A stretch of 64,000 bases of DNA, from assembly GCA_034670405.1 (NCBI GenBank), contig JAXDDX010000015.1, positions 3,998,001 through 4,062,000 of the forward strand, written 5' to 3'. The DNA is from Hoplostethus atlanticus. Taxonomy: Eukaryota; Chordata; Actinopteri; Trachichthyiformes; Trachichthyidae. The notes beneath the pieces are model-generated. The model made no database searches. It saw only the letters and a program-made list of their open reading frames with translations, and was not told the DNA's origin. A program made the position numbers and the translations under genes. Below are positions 27,701-36,522 of the stretch, piece by piece (positions within the stretch are counted from its first letter, which is position 1; every line of letters starts with the position of its first letter).

Positions 27701-30700
27701 TGAGACAAATAAGAGAACCAAATGAACAAGAGCTAAGACAAATAAGTGTATCAAATGAACAAGAGCCAATAAACAAGAGCTCAGACACATCATTGACGAC
27801 AAATAGGCAATAGGCAATAGGTATAGAAGAATTTCAGGAAGCTGGAATTATAACATGTTGACAAAAGTTGAATAAATGAGGGAGGGGGGGACTTCTGTGG
27901 GAGCTGCAAATGTATTATCAACATACAGATCTTTCAATTTCCAAGCCAGATAAAGGACGCGGGTGAACGACAGCGGATGAAAACCGCTGTAACCTCAGTT
28001 GTGTTGTATTTGGGGTGAAAGAATTCAATGGCGCAGATCGATATTGTAACTCTCCTTTGTAGGATGGCAAGGTGGCGAAGGCACCAGCGTTCGGCAAGCT
28101 GACGTATGCAGATGCAGGTGCCTACGTATGTGAGGTTACTATGGGTGGCCTTGTGCGTAGCCAGAAGTTCGAGCTGGTGGTAGAAGGTGAGAGTTTGTGT
28201 GTGTGTGTGTGTGTCTACTTGGGTCGTGTGGTCACTTAACTCCTCTGGTCGCTGAAATGAATGGCACACTAGGTGTCTACACTGCAAAACTGTCTTAACA
28301 AAACCTTAAATCTGAAGTCTTTTAGTCTCATGTTCAGTCTTAAAATCGTATTTCGCTTAAAATGAGTGAAAGATTCTGCCAACAGTGTGAGAAGCCTAAT
28401 TCCACTTGTTTCCAATGCAGTTTCACTTGTTTCAGCAATTTTCTAGGAACAGAAAAAAAGTGTTAATACTGTGAAAACACACTCTATACTATGTGAAGTA
28501 TCACTAGATTATTAGATTCTACTGATCTAGACTATGTAGGTGAAGTAACAAGGTGTTGTGGTTGCATCAGGAGTGCCGGTGATCACCAGGCTGACCAAAC
28601 ACCGCTCGGACGACGCCCAACACAAGGTCCTCACCTGCGAGGCCGAGGGAGTGCCAGAACCCAGCTTCCAATGGAGTGTCAACGGCACAGAAGTGAGTGT
28701 AACTGTGTGTTCACACTGTGAGCTACGTGGTCGATGGGTCGCTCTGTTCTGATTGTGGGCGGTGCGAGAAGCTCCGATCGCATTTTTGTAGCGGTCTGCA
28801 GCTGCAAAGTTTTGAACAGGCGAATCGGGTATTTTTCGCTTTGGTATTGCTTTTCATAACCTTCCTCAATTGGGTAACATTAAAATCAACTGAAAAACTT
28901 CAAAGTCTTAATAAAATTACTTCAGAGTTTACCATCGACCCCAACGATGGATGCAGCCGTTCCCCAAGCATCGTTTTTGAGACGTTTATTCCTGTAGTCT
29001 TTCAAATAAAAGGTGTAGAGAACCGAGAAGCTTTGAATAGCCGTAATCAACTTGCCTTTGCCAGGCAGAACTATTGTTCATGAAACAAAATCAAATCAGT
29101 AGGAAAACGCAGAAGCACGGAAATCTGATTGGCTGTTGACGGCCGGTTACTGCACAAAAGTGCAGCTGTGGCCGACTTTTCTCAGCTGACAAGCTTATTG
29201 ACTGTCCACACCACCCCATATAACTTAAACTCATTTTCACTGCACCGCCAGGATGGAAACCCTGTGTTTTATTAGTGCAAAGAATTTGGAAAATCAAGGT
29301 TTACTGAAATAGTTGTTTTATACACATTTTTTTGCATTAACTGACATCTTGTCACGCATCTCACAGCATGAATTAAACCATTTACTGTCCATGAAATGGT
29401 AATACAAATAGACTGGATAGTCATGCTCCACTCTTTCTGGATGTTACGCACCTCATATAAGGTAACATTCAGCACATATTTAGTACCATAAAAGCCCACA
29501 TGGGCGCAGAAACGTGTAGAACCAAAGCCAGTAGAATATGGGGCTGCTGGTGATGAAAATGAAGCTGCAGCAAAAACAGCAACATGAAGCACGACAACAA
29601 AGCACAGCTAGTTCAGTCTGATGTAATCCAGGTGTTCTTTGAGGATCCTGTCAGAGTTAGCTCTGCACACACAATTAAAGTAAAATATCGCCATAAAAAA
29701 GTTTCTACCAATATTCCCAACCTCCTACGTTGCTGCACAGCATATTCCTAGAGTGTAATTAGACACAGCATGAAATTCAAAATCACATTACCAGCCGTTG
29801 TGTATATTGGATGACATCAAATATCCCGCTGACAGACAACGTTTTGAGCCGTAATGCATCACAGGGAATTGAGTGGGCATAATTTCTGCACAGAAAGCTA
29901 AAGCTAAAGTTAGAGCTTTCTTGTTCTTTTTTTTCCTGATAAATGGCAGCAATTTCCCAGACAAGCAGCAATCGACTCAGGAGGCACAGCAAGAACCATA
30001 GCTTGGGTTAGAATTGAAGGAGAATTGAAGATTGAAGAACTGTCATTTGTACAATCTCGAGAGACCAAACGGCATGCTGCCGCGCCATAAAGCCTTGAGA
30101 AACCTGAATGATTTCAGGTGGACCAGGACAAGGAGAATGTAAAACGCTGGTGCGGTGAGGGAGATTTAAAAAACATATCATTTTAAACTTCCCTGCTTTT
30201 GAATTCTCCTAGCCAATCTCTCAGGCTTTTCACACACCATCTGGTTGACATTCAGCCTTGATGCAGAACATCATTTACTTCATTTGTACATATTATGCTC
30301 TGCTGAGAACTACTCAAGGTCTTGTTTACGACCATCACCACTGCAACGCAGAAGCTCTTCTCTGTCAGGTTTAGGTTTTTGCGGTGAGGATACGGGCAGG
30401 GAGCAGAGGGTGTGTGTTTAATTCTGTATTCAGTATGAATTTGCAGGTTGGCTTTTACTGTCAGACTCCCCCGGTGCATCAGCGGAGTTCAGCTCCCCTG
30501 TCTGATGTCGACATTTGCAATATTTTCCTCCCATTATCTGTCTTGCCCCCCCGCTGTCCTCCACCTGTCAAGTAATATACAAAACATCCTTTAGAATGAA
30601 GTTGCCAGCATGCGTAAGGAGGCTACTATATTGTGTGTGTGTGTGTGTGTGTGTGCGTGTGTGTGTGATGTTTCCAAATGTTTTTTTGGAAGCCACTAAT

Positions 30701-33700
30701 TCCTTGCATGCTTTTTTACTGTGCCTGCAGGAGAAGAGCTCCTACATCAATGGCAAGGCCACCCATAAGATCATTGTGACACCCAAGGCGAACCTGACTG
30801 TCACTTGCCACGTCAGCAACAGGCTGGGAGAACATGATATGACCATCGACGTGTACTCCTGTAAGTTTCTGCTCGCTCACACACTGTGATCGACTCGGTT
30901 GACGGCCCGCCTTTCATAACGTTACATCATTTTAATGAGTCGACATAGCTAGCCGGCAAGCGCTAATTGCGTAGTATTAATTCCAAATAAACACACAAAA
31001 AAACTCAATGAAATTACTTTCAAGCTTACCATCGACCCTGACGATGGATGCAACCATTACCCACACATTGATTTTGAGACGTTTATTTCCTGTCGTAGAA
31101 AAGTGGGAAGTTTTGAATGGGCGGAATCAAGTTCTCATCTTGCCAGGCAGGACTACTGTTTATGAAACAAAATCACATCGGTAGGGAAACGGGGAAGCGC
31201 AGAAATCTGTGGCCGACTTTTTTCCGTCCAACAACCCTGTTGACCGTTCCCCCGGTCGCTCAGCTCTGTAGGAGATGAATGGACTCTCCAGTGAGAGTTA
31301 TTCTACATGAGAAGAGGTATATTTAACAGGCAGCGCAAAGCCTTTCCTGCAGTCAAGGACAAGTCAAATTCCTCAGGTGTGAGGTATGAGATTTACTTTA
31401 ATAATGTGTGCGGGGAATTGGGATGTTGCAGCAGCAAATAGTAACAGCAAGAAAGTAGAATATAAATGAGGGTTATACAATGTAAATATGGGTTATACAA
31501 ACATAACGCCACCGCCAATTACAACATTAGAACAGTAGAAATATATGAATGGAAAGCATGCAAATTCATGAATTGCAGCATATATACAGTGTTCAAAATT
31601 GCAGCAGTAGAACATCCTGAGAAAATAAAAATAAATGGAAAATATGTACAATAAGAGAATAACTAGAATGACATTTTTACCCCAAGACGCTTTTCTTCCC
31701 TGATGGCAATGGTGTCACCTAGGATAACCATATGCCATAGAACCAAGACACAATAACACAGCGTTAGGCCCGTGATGGTATTGGGCCACTACGGCGCTAG
31801 CCTCGTCGCTGTTGGCTTGCACGTGGCACCACACCAAGAATTACATTTCTAGGATAATAGACTCATGAGCATCAGTTTGGCAGGGCAAGGTGTGGAATTT
31901 GCTCGGAAGCGTCCAAATCTGATTGGTCAGGATACATGGCATCAAATCCGATTGGTCAGAATCTTGTCAGTCATCAAGTCATTGCTCCACCAGAAATTAT
32001 GTTTTGGTGGCAAATGATATTAGATGCATGCACTTAGGGTCCCATAACTTTATGGTTTAGTGAATAGACGCCCCTGAATAGAGACACCACAACTTTTGAA
32101 TGTTTGAAGGCTTTAGGTTGGTGTTTTTTAACATGCTATCTAGAGTAGTTTGCTGAACCTAAGGATTGAAGGATAAAGGATTGCATGGTAAAAACAAAAA
32201 ATTTCACAAGGGCGTTCACAAACTTTCAAGCGTGACTGTATCTGCAGTGCGTACACAGAACTGGAACAAAATCCTTTGCATACTATGGATGCGTGGTGAA
32301 AAAAAAAATAGAAAAAGAGTATGTAATGAAAGGCTGAGACTGTCAAAGGCTAATGCTGAATGCTACAGCAGTGTCTTTTCATTTCATGCATACACACTGT
32401 GCCATTGCAGTTCTCTCTGTCTGTGATAATCCCTCTTTCTTTTGTCTCTCCTCCTTCACTATCTCCCGGGTTTGGCTGGATTTCTTGTTTGTCGGGGGGG
32501 GTGCTAAACCTGTCTCGCCTTTTTTCCCCCTCCCGTGCCTGGCATGTGCTCTGAAAGCATAGTAAATTGTTGCTTTTAGAAGGTGCCGTTGCTCTCCTCT
32601 TGCCAAGGATTTGCTTGTTGCGAGGCACAATCAGAAAACTTTTCATTTCGTTTTGTGAGGCTGCAACCGGCTAGGCCTTCCTCACTTTTGATCAATGAGA
32701 ATGAGAATTGCCTACTTTTGTTTAGCTTTTGGATTTGAGACCAAGTACAATGAGTTTGTTTTGTTTGACTTTTTAAGTTTTATTATTTCTAATTTTATTA
32801 TGTTTGATTTCAGTATTTAAGGAAACTACAGAGATTAAAGGTAAGATTTTGTGTTCCTTATTTTTAAGGGCTTCAAATTTGCCACAAAGAACATCAAAAT
32901 ATGTGCTTAGGTGAAACTTATGTGGTATAGTATGGTGATATGGCAAATGTAGAGGAAATTGTTAACTTTTTGGATCCTGTGATTAAACATTACAAAAAGT
33001 CATCACACTCCCTTCATGTATCCACCTGACCCATTCGCTGTCTCTTTACATGTAGACCACCAACATGCACTCTCATCTTGGCTTTGCCATCCTCTAAAGA
33101 CTGGGTCATTATATGAAAGTGAGCTTTCAGAGGCAGATGATGGAGATCACTAAGCACTAGATTAGAAAAATACTAAGGAATGAATTGTGTTTCCGAGAGT
33201 TTGTCCCGTTGGTCAACTTACCTGAGAACACGGACACCAAAATCATCCATGTGTCACCGGTAGATCGTTGGCTCCGGTGATCCATGCTAATTGTTACACA
33301 CACACACTTGCTATGTTGACTGATAGTAGGATACTTGCATTATCCAAAGAAAGAAGACCTTTTAGTAGTAAAAAGTTGTTAGTGGTATTATTATATGGCT
33401 TTATGTTATATGACATTTTAAAAATGAAATATCATTAAATCTATATAGCTAATGTAGCAGGTTTATTTTTGGAAATATCTCACGTGAGCAACCACATATT
33501 CATTTGCTGTGTAGTGTTTTTAGCTGTGCGGAGTCTCCCATCACCCGCCACCAAGTAGTCCCAGGTAGTGCTGAACAGTAGGTTATTTTTGTTTCATATT
33601 TTGTGTACATTTTACCAATCTCCGACATAAAACTGCCAGACTAAGCTGCATATCACCGCGACTGCGTACCATTTAGCTTTAGAGCTGCTACAAGTTCTCA

Positions 33701-34558
33701 TTTTCTTGTTTTTTAAGATAAAGCTAGTAGCCTACTATCACTCAACACGTGAACGGTGTATGCTAAAGTGTTAGCATGGAGCACCGGGGACACATCGATG
33801 ATTATGGTGTCTAATGTTCTCATCACTTGACCAATGGGACAATCTCCCAAACACTCGGCATCTTCCTTTTTAAGAGCTGTTGGAAAGTGTGCGTGCATAT
33901 GTTGCACACATATGTGCGTCCTAGTGCTCAGCCGGTGTCTTTTCTCCAGGGTCTCCGGATGATGCCAAGGACCAGGCGAAGCTCATAGGGGGCATCGTGG
34001 CGGGGCTCCTCATAGCTGCAGCTGTGGTGGGACTTGCCTACTGGCTCTACATGAAGAACTCAAGGTACACAAACACAAACACCATACCTGCTGAACTTTG
34101 AGCACGTTATTTAACCTCTACCTGCCCTAGCGGGTCTAGCTAGCTGACCCTGCGCCCCAACCAGAGGGAGAACCAGAATTTGATTTGATTTTTTTAGAAG
34201 ATTTATCAATCGAAAGGTGGTCATGGGTCAGAGCCGTAGTAGCCCTGAGAATAGACGGAACAAATATCCTTTGAATGATGACGTGATAAAGAAGTGATAA
34301 AGCTGAGGAATAAGGTGGAAAGACCAGAGCAGATAACAGAAGGAAGATACGGTGGGACATATTTATTGAAGGGACGAGTTTCCAGGCCGCGACTTTGCTG
34401 TCTGGACCGGGACGAGAAGGTCATTCTGCAGGGGGGCGGACACATCACTCTAAAATGTCTCTGTCCGCTGCAGGCAAGGAAGCTGGAAAACCAACGAGAA
34501 GGATGTGGGGACGCCTGAGGAGAGCAAGAAGCTAGAGGAGAACAACCACAACGTCTAA
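12703..34558 (+). CDS. alcam: ALCAM (CD166) cell adhesion molecule, exons 2-15, 5' partial
   Basis: Type I membrane glycoprotein of the immunoglobulin superfamily. In other vertebrates it mediates homophilic adhesion and binds CD6, acting in axon guidance and leukocyte contact. Fourteen exons join in one frame: 12703-12809, 13701-13920, 15251-15315, 21054-21141, 21746-21916, 24122-24246, 24773-24905, 26778-26890, 28063-28186, 28571-28692, 30731-30860, 32814-32840, 33950-34064, 34474-34558. All junctions are GT-AG and phases agree. The 541 residues contain Ig1 (Cys19/Cys91), Ig2 (Cys135/Cys198), Ig3 (Cys243/Cys286), Ig4 (only Cys364), Ig5 (Cys405/Cys449), a transmembrane helix at about 487-509 and a 32-residue tail ending KLEENNHNV, close to the human KLEENNHKTEA. 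Potential N-glycosylation sites include N73, N195, N238, N330 and N444. Residues are numbered from the first codon of exon 2. The signal-peptide exon is missing from the window. Which fish paralogue (alcama or alcamb) this is cannot be decided here. Confidence 0.96.
12810..13700 (+). other. alcam: ALCAM intron 2
   Basis: AT-rich; an A13 run near 13257. No other gene or element recognised. Confidence 0.8.
13701..13920 (+). CDS. alcam: ALCAM exon 3 (rest of Ig domain 1)
   Basis: Starts in phase 0 after cccgacag and ends after one base of a codon before gtaagc. It encodes [11 protein letters not shown] and then the F strand [10 protein letters not shown], with Cys91 pairing with Cys19 in the V-type fold. 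A glycosylation sequon NSS lies at residues 73-75. Human ALCAM has SDEKRFVCMLV at the same place. Confidence 0.95.
13921..15250 (+). other. alcam: ALCAM intron 3
   Basis: Contains a stretch (about 14136-14222) resembling the 5521 repeat and a segment (14290-14380) that is the reverse complement of part of 28380-28450. Otherwise nothing recognised. Confidence 0.7.
15251..15315 (+). CDS. alcam: ALCAM exon 4 (Ig1-Ig2 linker)
   Basis: A 65-base exon between a ttttcag acceptor and a gtaag donor, coding [18 protein letters not shown] and then KLTT. It corresponds to human KQPSKPEIVSKALFLETEQLKK. Phase is 1 in, 0 out, which fits both neighbours. Confidence 0.93.
18122..18140. repeat. Poly-C tract
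   Basis: About 19 consecutive C on the + strand. Confidence 0.95.
18961..19290 (+). mobile_element. tRNA-derived SINE-like element with internal tandem expansion
   Basis: Starts with a ggtcgctagttcaaatt B-box-like motif, continues with a gaaggcactcaaatcccaac segment (the 'gcaaggcacttaaccccaac' block of fish SINE-like repeats), then a 42-base unit repeated three times, and a tail (ctataactgtatgaatgag). Related copies are at 22361, 44933 and 46708. Confidence 0.6.
19098..19225 (+). repeat. Three tandem copies of a 42-bp unit
   Basis: Unit core agtagaagactgtggttgta followed by ctgggcag and ttccagtagccaaa. The third copy carries substitutions (gtcgtgctgggcag). The same core occurs once, inverted, at about 47976-48010. 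Confidence 0.85.
19918..20150 (+). repeat. Dispersed 200-bp repeat, copy 1
   Basis: Shares blocks such as tttttggattgaagttgc, agtattcagtgtttc and gtggaaaagcctctgaaa with 24359-24570, in the same orientation. Family not recognised. Confidence 0.75.
21054..21141 (+). CDS. alcam: ALCAM exon 5 (first half of Ig domain 2)
   Basis: Encodes [20 protein letters not shown], giving Cys135 of Ig2 and the core Trp. The acceptor is ttgttgtccag and the donor gtaagg. It is separated from exon 4 by the largest ALCAM intron in the window (5.7 kb). Confidence 0.95.
21142..21745 (+). other. alcam: ALCAM intron 5
   Basis: Unremarkable except for a GT/GC dinucleotide tract at 21675-21717, 28 bases before the acceptor of exon 6. 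Confidence 0.85.
21675..21717. repeat. (GT)n/(GTGC)n microsatellite near an acceptor
   Basis: GT units grading into gtgc; UG-rich in the ALCAM transcript. Confidence 0.95.
21746..21916 (+). CDS. alcam: ALCAM exon 6 (second half of Ig domain 2)
   Basis: Encodes the E-F strands, including [21 protein letters not shown] (Cys198, sequon NFT), close to human MTSTLEYKTTKADIQMPFTC. The acceptor ctctgcag lies 28 bases after a GT/GC dinucleotide repeat. Donor is gtgagt; phase 1 in and 1 out. Confidence 0.95.
22075..22140 (+). pseudogene. tRNA-Leu-like relic, copy 2 (truncated)
   Basis: Reads atcaggatggctgagtggtc, with ctggtctctgaatggagaca and a B-box-like gagtttgaa, but lacks the 3' acceptor strand. 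It keeps tRNA-Leu(CAA) resemblance (tctctgaatggaga variable arm). Its 5' flank (22000-22060) resembles that of copy 1 (12239-12300). Confidence 0.55.
22361..22475 (+). mobile_element. tRNA-derived SINE-like fragment
   Basis: Contains gtccgtaaccgaaaggtcac then aggttcagttc (B-box-like), and later gagcaagacactcaatgcc. This is the familiar fish arrangement of a tRNA-like head followed by a 'gagcaaggcacttaa' block. Confidence 0.55.
24122..24246 (+). CDS. alcam: ALCAM exon 7 (start of Ig domain 3)
   Basis: Encodes [20 protein letters not shown] and then [17 protein letters not shown], nearly identical in pattern to human IKEGDNITLKCLGNGNPPPEEF. Cys243 is the B-strand cysteine, with the NVT sequon beside it. 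The acceptor follows a long C/T-rich tract. Confidence 0.96.
24247..24772 (+). other. alcam: ALCAM intron 7 with repeat copy
   Basis: Most of it is the second copy of the 19918 repeat (24359-24570). It ends in a (TCC)n pyrimidine tract before exon 8. Confidence 0.8.
24359..24570 (+). repeat. Dispersed 200-bp repeat, copy 2
   Basis: Diverged direct copy of 19918-20150; together they bracket ALCAM exons 5, 6 and 7. Confidence 0.75.
24773..24905 (+). CDS. alcam: ALCAM exon 8 (end of Ig domain 3)
   Basis: Encodes [20 protein letters not shown], matching human SNTYTLTDVRRNATGDYKCS. Cys286 closes the Ig3 disulfide. Phase 0 in and 1 out, donor gtgagt. Confidence 0.96.
24906..26777 (+). other. alcam: ALCAM intron 8
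   Basis: Contains a palindromic MITE (25913-26289) and a short run of three ttaggg-like hexamers near 26441. No coding recognised. Confidence 0.75.
25913..26289. mobile_element. Palindromic MITE with 'gctgcattcatgtcatatgg' ends
   Basis: The left end reads tgctgcattcatgtcatatg and the right end is its reverse complement (catatgacatgaatgcagca). No coding inside. A related element with gctgcgttcat ends is at 36523-36783. Confidence 0.75.
26778..26890 (+). CDS. alcam: ALCAM exon 9 (start of Ig domain 4, B-strand Cys absent)
   Basis: Encodes [20 protein letters not shown] and then [18 protein letters not shown]. The start (YLDLSL) and the Trp of the C strand align with human, but where human reads LPVSCTI this exon reads LEVKMEK. 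The codon at 26846-26848 is atg, so the canonical cysteine is Met327. Splice sites ttctcag and gtaatg are normal, so this is unlikely to be a mis-drawn exon. Confidence 0.93.
26891..28062 (+). other. alcam: ALCAM intron 9
   Basis: Contains a LINE-like A/T-rich segment near 27178-27240 (gataaggtgaaactttaatg and gcagcagcaaag) and a DNA-element copy from 27488. Confidence 0.75.
27488..27815 (+). mobile_element. Non-autonomous teleost DNA-element copy
   Basis: Begins with five ttaca pentamers, then gtcatttagcagacgctttt and atccaaagcgacttacaata, a repeat found throughout fish genomes. The right end is diverged, so the boundary is approximate. Confidence 0.75.
28063..28186 (+). CDS. alcam: ALCAM exon 10 (end of Ig domain 4)
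   Basis: Encodes [20 protein letters not shown] and then [11 protein letters not shown], ending ELVVEG. Human has SLHYQDAGNYVCETALQE and LTLIVEG. Cys364 is the F-strand cysteine, left without its usual partner. A TG repeat starts 8 bases after the exon. Confidence 0.95.
28187..28570 (+). other. alcam: ALCAM intron 10
   Basis: TG tract at 28195-28214 just after the donor. The segment 28330-28450 contains an old repeat (cacttgtttccaatgcagtt) whose inverse is at 14290-14380. Confidence 0.8.
28195..28214. repeat. Short (TG)n tract next to ALCAM exon 10 donor
   Basis: About ten TG units starting 8 bases after the exon end. Confidence 0.95.
28571..28692 (+). CDS. alcam: ALCAM exon 11 (start of Ig domain 5)
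   Basis: Encodes [20 protein letters not shown] and then [20 protein letters not shown]. Cys405 and the core Trp are in place, matching human IICHVEGFPKPAIQWTI. Acceptor gcatcag, donor gtgagt, phase 1 in and 0 out. Confidence 0.95.
28870..29215 (+). repeat. Dispersed 340-bp repeat, copy 1
   Basis: Shares blocks such as accatcgaccccaacgatgg, tttttgagacgtttatt and catgaaacaaaatcaaatc with 30985-31255. Family not recognised. Confidence 0.8.
30632..30667. repeat. (GT)n microsatellite before ALCAM exon 12
   Basis: About 17 GT units with one gc interruption, 63 bases upstream of the acceptor. Confidence 0.95.
30731..30860 (+). CDS. alcam: ALCAM exon 12 (end of Ig domain 5)
   Basis: Encodes [20 protein letters not shown] and then [17 protein letters not shown]. 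Cys449 closes the Ig5 disulfide. Human has SPYINGRYYSKIIISPEENVTLTC. The acceptor sits about 60 bases after a long GT tract. Related repeat copies lie in the introns on both sides (see findings). Confidence 0.95.
30861..32813 (+). other. alcam: ALCAM intron 12
   Basis: Contains copy 2 of the 340-bp repeat (30985-31255) and an AT-rich LINE-like stretch (31385-31660) similar in texture to 27178-27240. No coding recognised. Confidence 0.8.
30985..31255 (+). repeat. Dispersed 340-bp repeat, copy 2
   Basis: Direct copy of 28870-29215 on the other side of ALCAM exon 12, with several internal gaps. Confidence 0.8.
32814..32840 (+). CDS. alcam: ALCAM exon 13, 27-bp stalk microexon
   Basis: A 27-base segment between tttgatttcag and gtaagat that keeps the frame (phase 1 in and out), adding LFKETTEIK to the stalk between Ig5 and the membrane. 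Human ALCAM has a small exon in the same place that is alternatively spliced. Skipping it here also keeps the frame. It is too short to be certain without transcripts. Confidence 0.72.
32841..33949 (+). other. alcam: ALCAM intron 13
   Basis: Contains a single diverged copy of the 45-bp minisatellite unit (33732-33781). Otherwise nothing recognised. Confidence 0.8.
33732..33781 (+). repeat. Single copy of the 45-bp minisatellite unit
   Basis: Reads cctactatcactcaacacg, then gtgtatgctaaagtgttagc and atggag. It matches the tandem unit at 38901-39291 with a short insertion. Confidence 0.8.
33950..34064 (+). CDS. alcam: ALCAM exon 14 (transmembrane segment)
   Basis: Encodes [20 protein letters not shown] and then [17 protein letters not shown]. 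Human reads NDQAKLIVGIVVGLLLAAL and VYWLYMKKS. The hydrophobic run (about residues 487-509) is the single membrane helix and the basic MKNSR marks the cytoplasmic side. Acceptor tttctccag, donor gtacac. Confidence 0.97.
34065..34473 (+). other. alcam: ALCAM intron 14
   Basis: 409 bases, nothing recognised beyond splice sites. Confidence 0.85.
34474..34558 (+). CDS. alcam: ALCAM exon 15, coding part (cytoplasmic tail and stop)
   Basis: After a ccgctgcag acceptor the exon encodes the tail [20 protein letters not shown] ending LEENNHNV, with taa at 34556-34558. The LEENNH block is shared with human ALCAM. The C-terminal residues (HNV instead of KTEA) differ. The exon appears to run on to 34590 as 3' UTR. 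Confidence 0.96.
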
Positions 34559-34610
34559 AGACGGCCGGGCTGTACTCAGGGACGAGAAAGGTACGGGTTT
34601 GTGGTGAATG

Positions 34611-34612
<2 letters not shown>

Positions 34613-34646
<34 letters not shown>
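34613..34646. repeat. (CA)n microsatellite in putative 3' UTR intron
   Basis: About 17 CA units, 22 bases after the putative donor at 34591. Confidence 0.95.
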
Positions 34647-34647
<1 letters not shown>

Positions 34648-36522
34648 CAGAATGTGTCAATTTTGGCTGGTACGTGACGGTACGTGATGATTCTTGCATG
34701 ATTTAAAGATTGATGTTAACACAACTGTATTCCTCTTTCTCTCTTGGAAAGCAGTCGGAAGAGGCCTTGAAACACCGAAATGAAGACTCCCAATTGGCTG
34801 CTGACACCCTCCATCAGGCGCCACATGAGCAGCAAATACAATCAGAGTAATTCTCCACGTCCTGCCCACAGCCCGCTGTCCCACCTCACTGTTTGTAGTC
34901 TGCACCAAGGCTGCTTTGTGTAATTGTGTCATCTTCCTTTTGTGTTCCTGGTGAATGCTGTCTGTGTTTTTGGTTTTGTTTTGTTTTGAGGCTGTGCGGT
35001 GGGTTTTTTTTTTTCTGGCGCTCCTTTTTTTGAAAGGTTTTTTTTTTGGTTTTGTTTGTTTGTTTGTTCTCTTTCTTGAATTTCCTCAAAGAATGTAAAT
35101 TCCTTGTACACTTTTTAAGGCCTGTGTAACAAATCAGAATTATGCGTGTGCCCTGGCTGAGCATGCCGAATCTTTCCTTTTTGTGCGCTGTGTGTGGAAT
35201 AGCCTTCGTTCAAATGTGCTCAGAGAAAAAAAAAAAAAGACTCTTCACTGCTGTTTCACCCTGCCAAAACCAGGCCCCCCCCCCCGAGCTAACATTTCCA
35301 GGCTTTAGCAAAAGATTATTGAGGCTGTTGAACTTTTATAAAAGATAACCTCCGACCCACTTAACCCCCTGACTTATTTTTCGTGGGGTTTTGAACAATG
35401 GCAACTTGATTGTCTGAATATCTGGGGATGGATTCTGTAACAGTCAAAGTCATGGTGATAAGATAAAATAAGGAACTGGATTTACTTTGATTTCTATCCA
35501 TCAAGTACAATGTAAGCCATTGACTCAGTAATCCCCCCAAAAAACGTGTCTGAAATTGCATTTGTCTAGATGTAGATTGGATTCAGCAAATGGAGCGTTA
35601 TGATGCACCAGCCCACCAATTAGTTAATGATTATTTCTGTAAATCAGTCATCCTTCAGCTTCACTATCATTGTGCATTGAAATTTTCACTATCACTCTCC
35701 TGAGGATTACCAGGAGGCTTTTCTTTTTTGCCTTATTTAAGTTCAGATTGAGTTTGATGTGAAAAGGCAGAAAGTTGTCAGGAATGTGCAACGGTGTTGA
35801 TGAAATGGCAAAAGAATGTTCTGCCATATTTCCCCCCTCTTCATATCGGCGTGGAAAACTTGGGTTATGACACTGTTTGATTTGTGCATCGGTTTAGTTT
35901 TAGGACTGAAACTACAATGCCGTCTTCACCTCTTCACCCTCCCTACGTGTCTTGTAGTGTTCCCCCTCCTGATGTGCCATCCTTTATAGGTTACGACCAC
36001 GTAGTCAGAGTAGATCTGATGGTTTTCTCTTTAGAGAAGCTTTAACAAAAAAGCTAGGTCTGAATGTGTTTTTTTGTGTTTTTAATGTATTTATGTTCTG
36101 TGTTACAACTACCAGGATGGTTGTGGGGTGTTTTTTTAAGCCTCTTTGGAAAGTGTTGAAAAGGTACTGTTAGGTAGGAGAGTTACACAGGGGTGAATTA
36201 GGCAATACAGTGCCTGTGTGTGTTCGAGGCTGTATTATTTTCATTTTTATTTGTTTGGTTAAATGGTCTGAAGGATAACCCAAGTCGGTTGTGACTGGCA
36301 AAAGTACACAAGGTGCATAAAGGTGGCGGCCCTCTAGGGTGACATCGCTCTGTCCTGGTTCATCCCACAATGCAACGGGTGGATTTGCAAGCCTTGGGAA
36401 CGTTTTGTAGTTGTGACACATATTTAGGAGTTGCATGTTTTTACTTTGACGAATCTCACATCAACCTCAAAGCTTGTCTGAGCTAAGTCATTATTTATGA
36501 GGATACCAGTAGACTAGACTAT

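Larger units (their letters stand above)
28693..30730 (+). other. alcam: ALCAM intron 11
   Basis: Contains copy 1 of a roughly 340-bp repeat (28870-29215) and a GT tract (30632-30667) before exon 12. No coding recognised. Confidence 0.8.
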
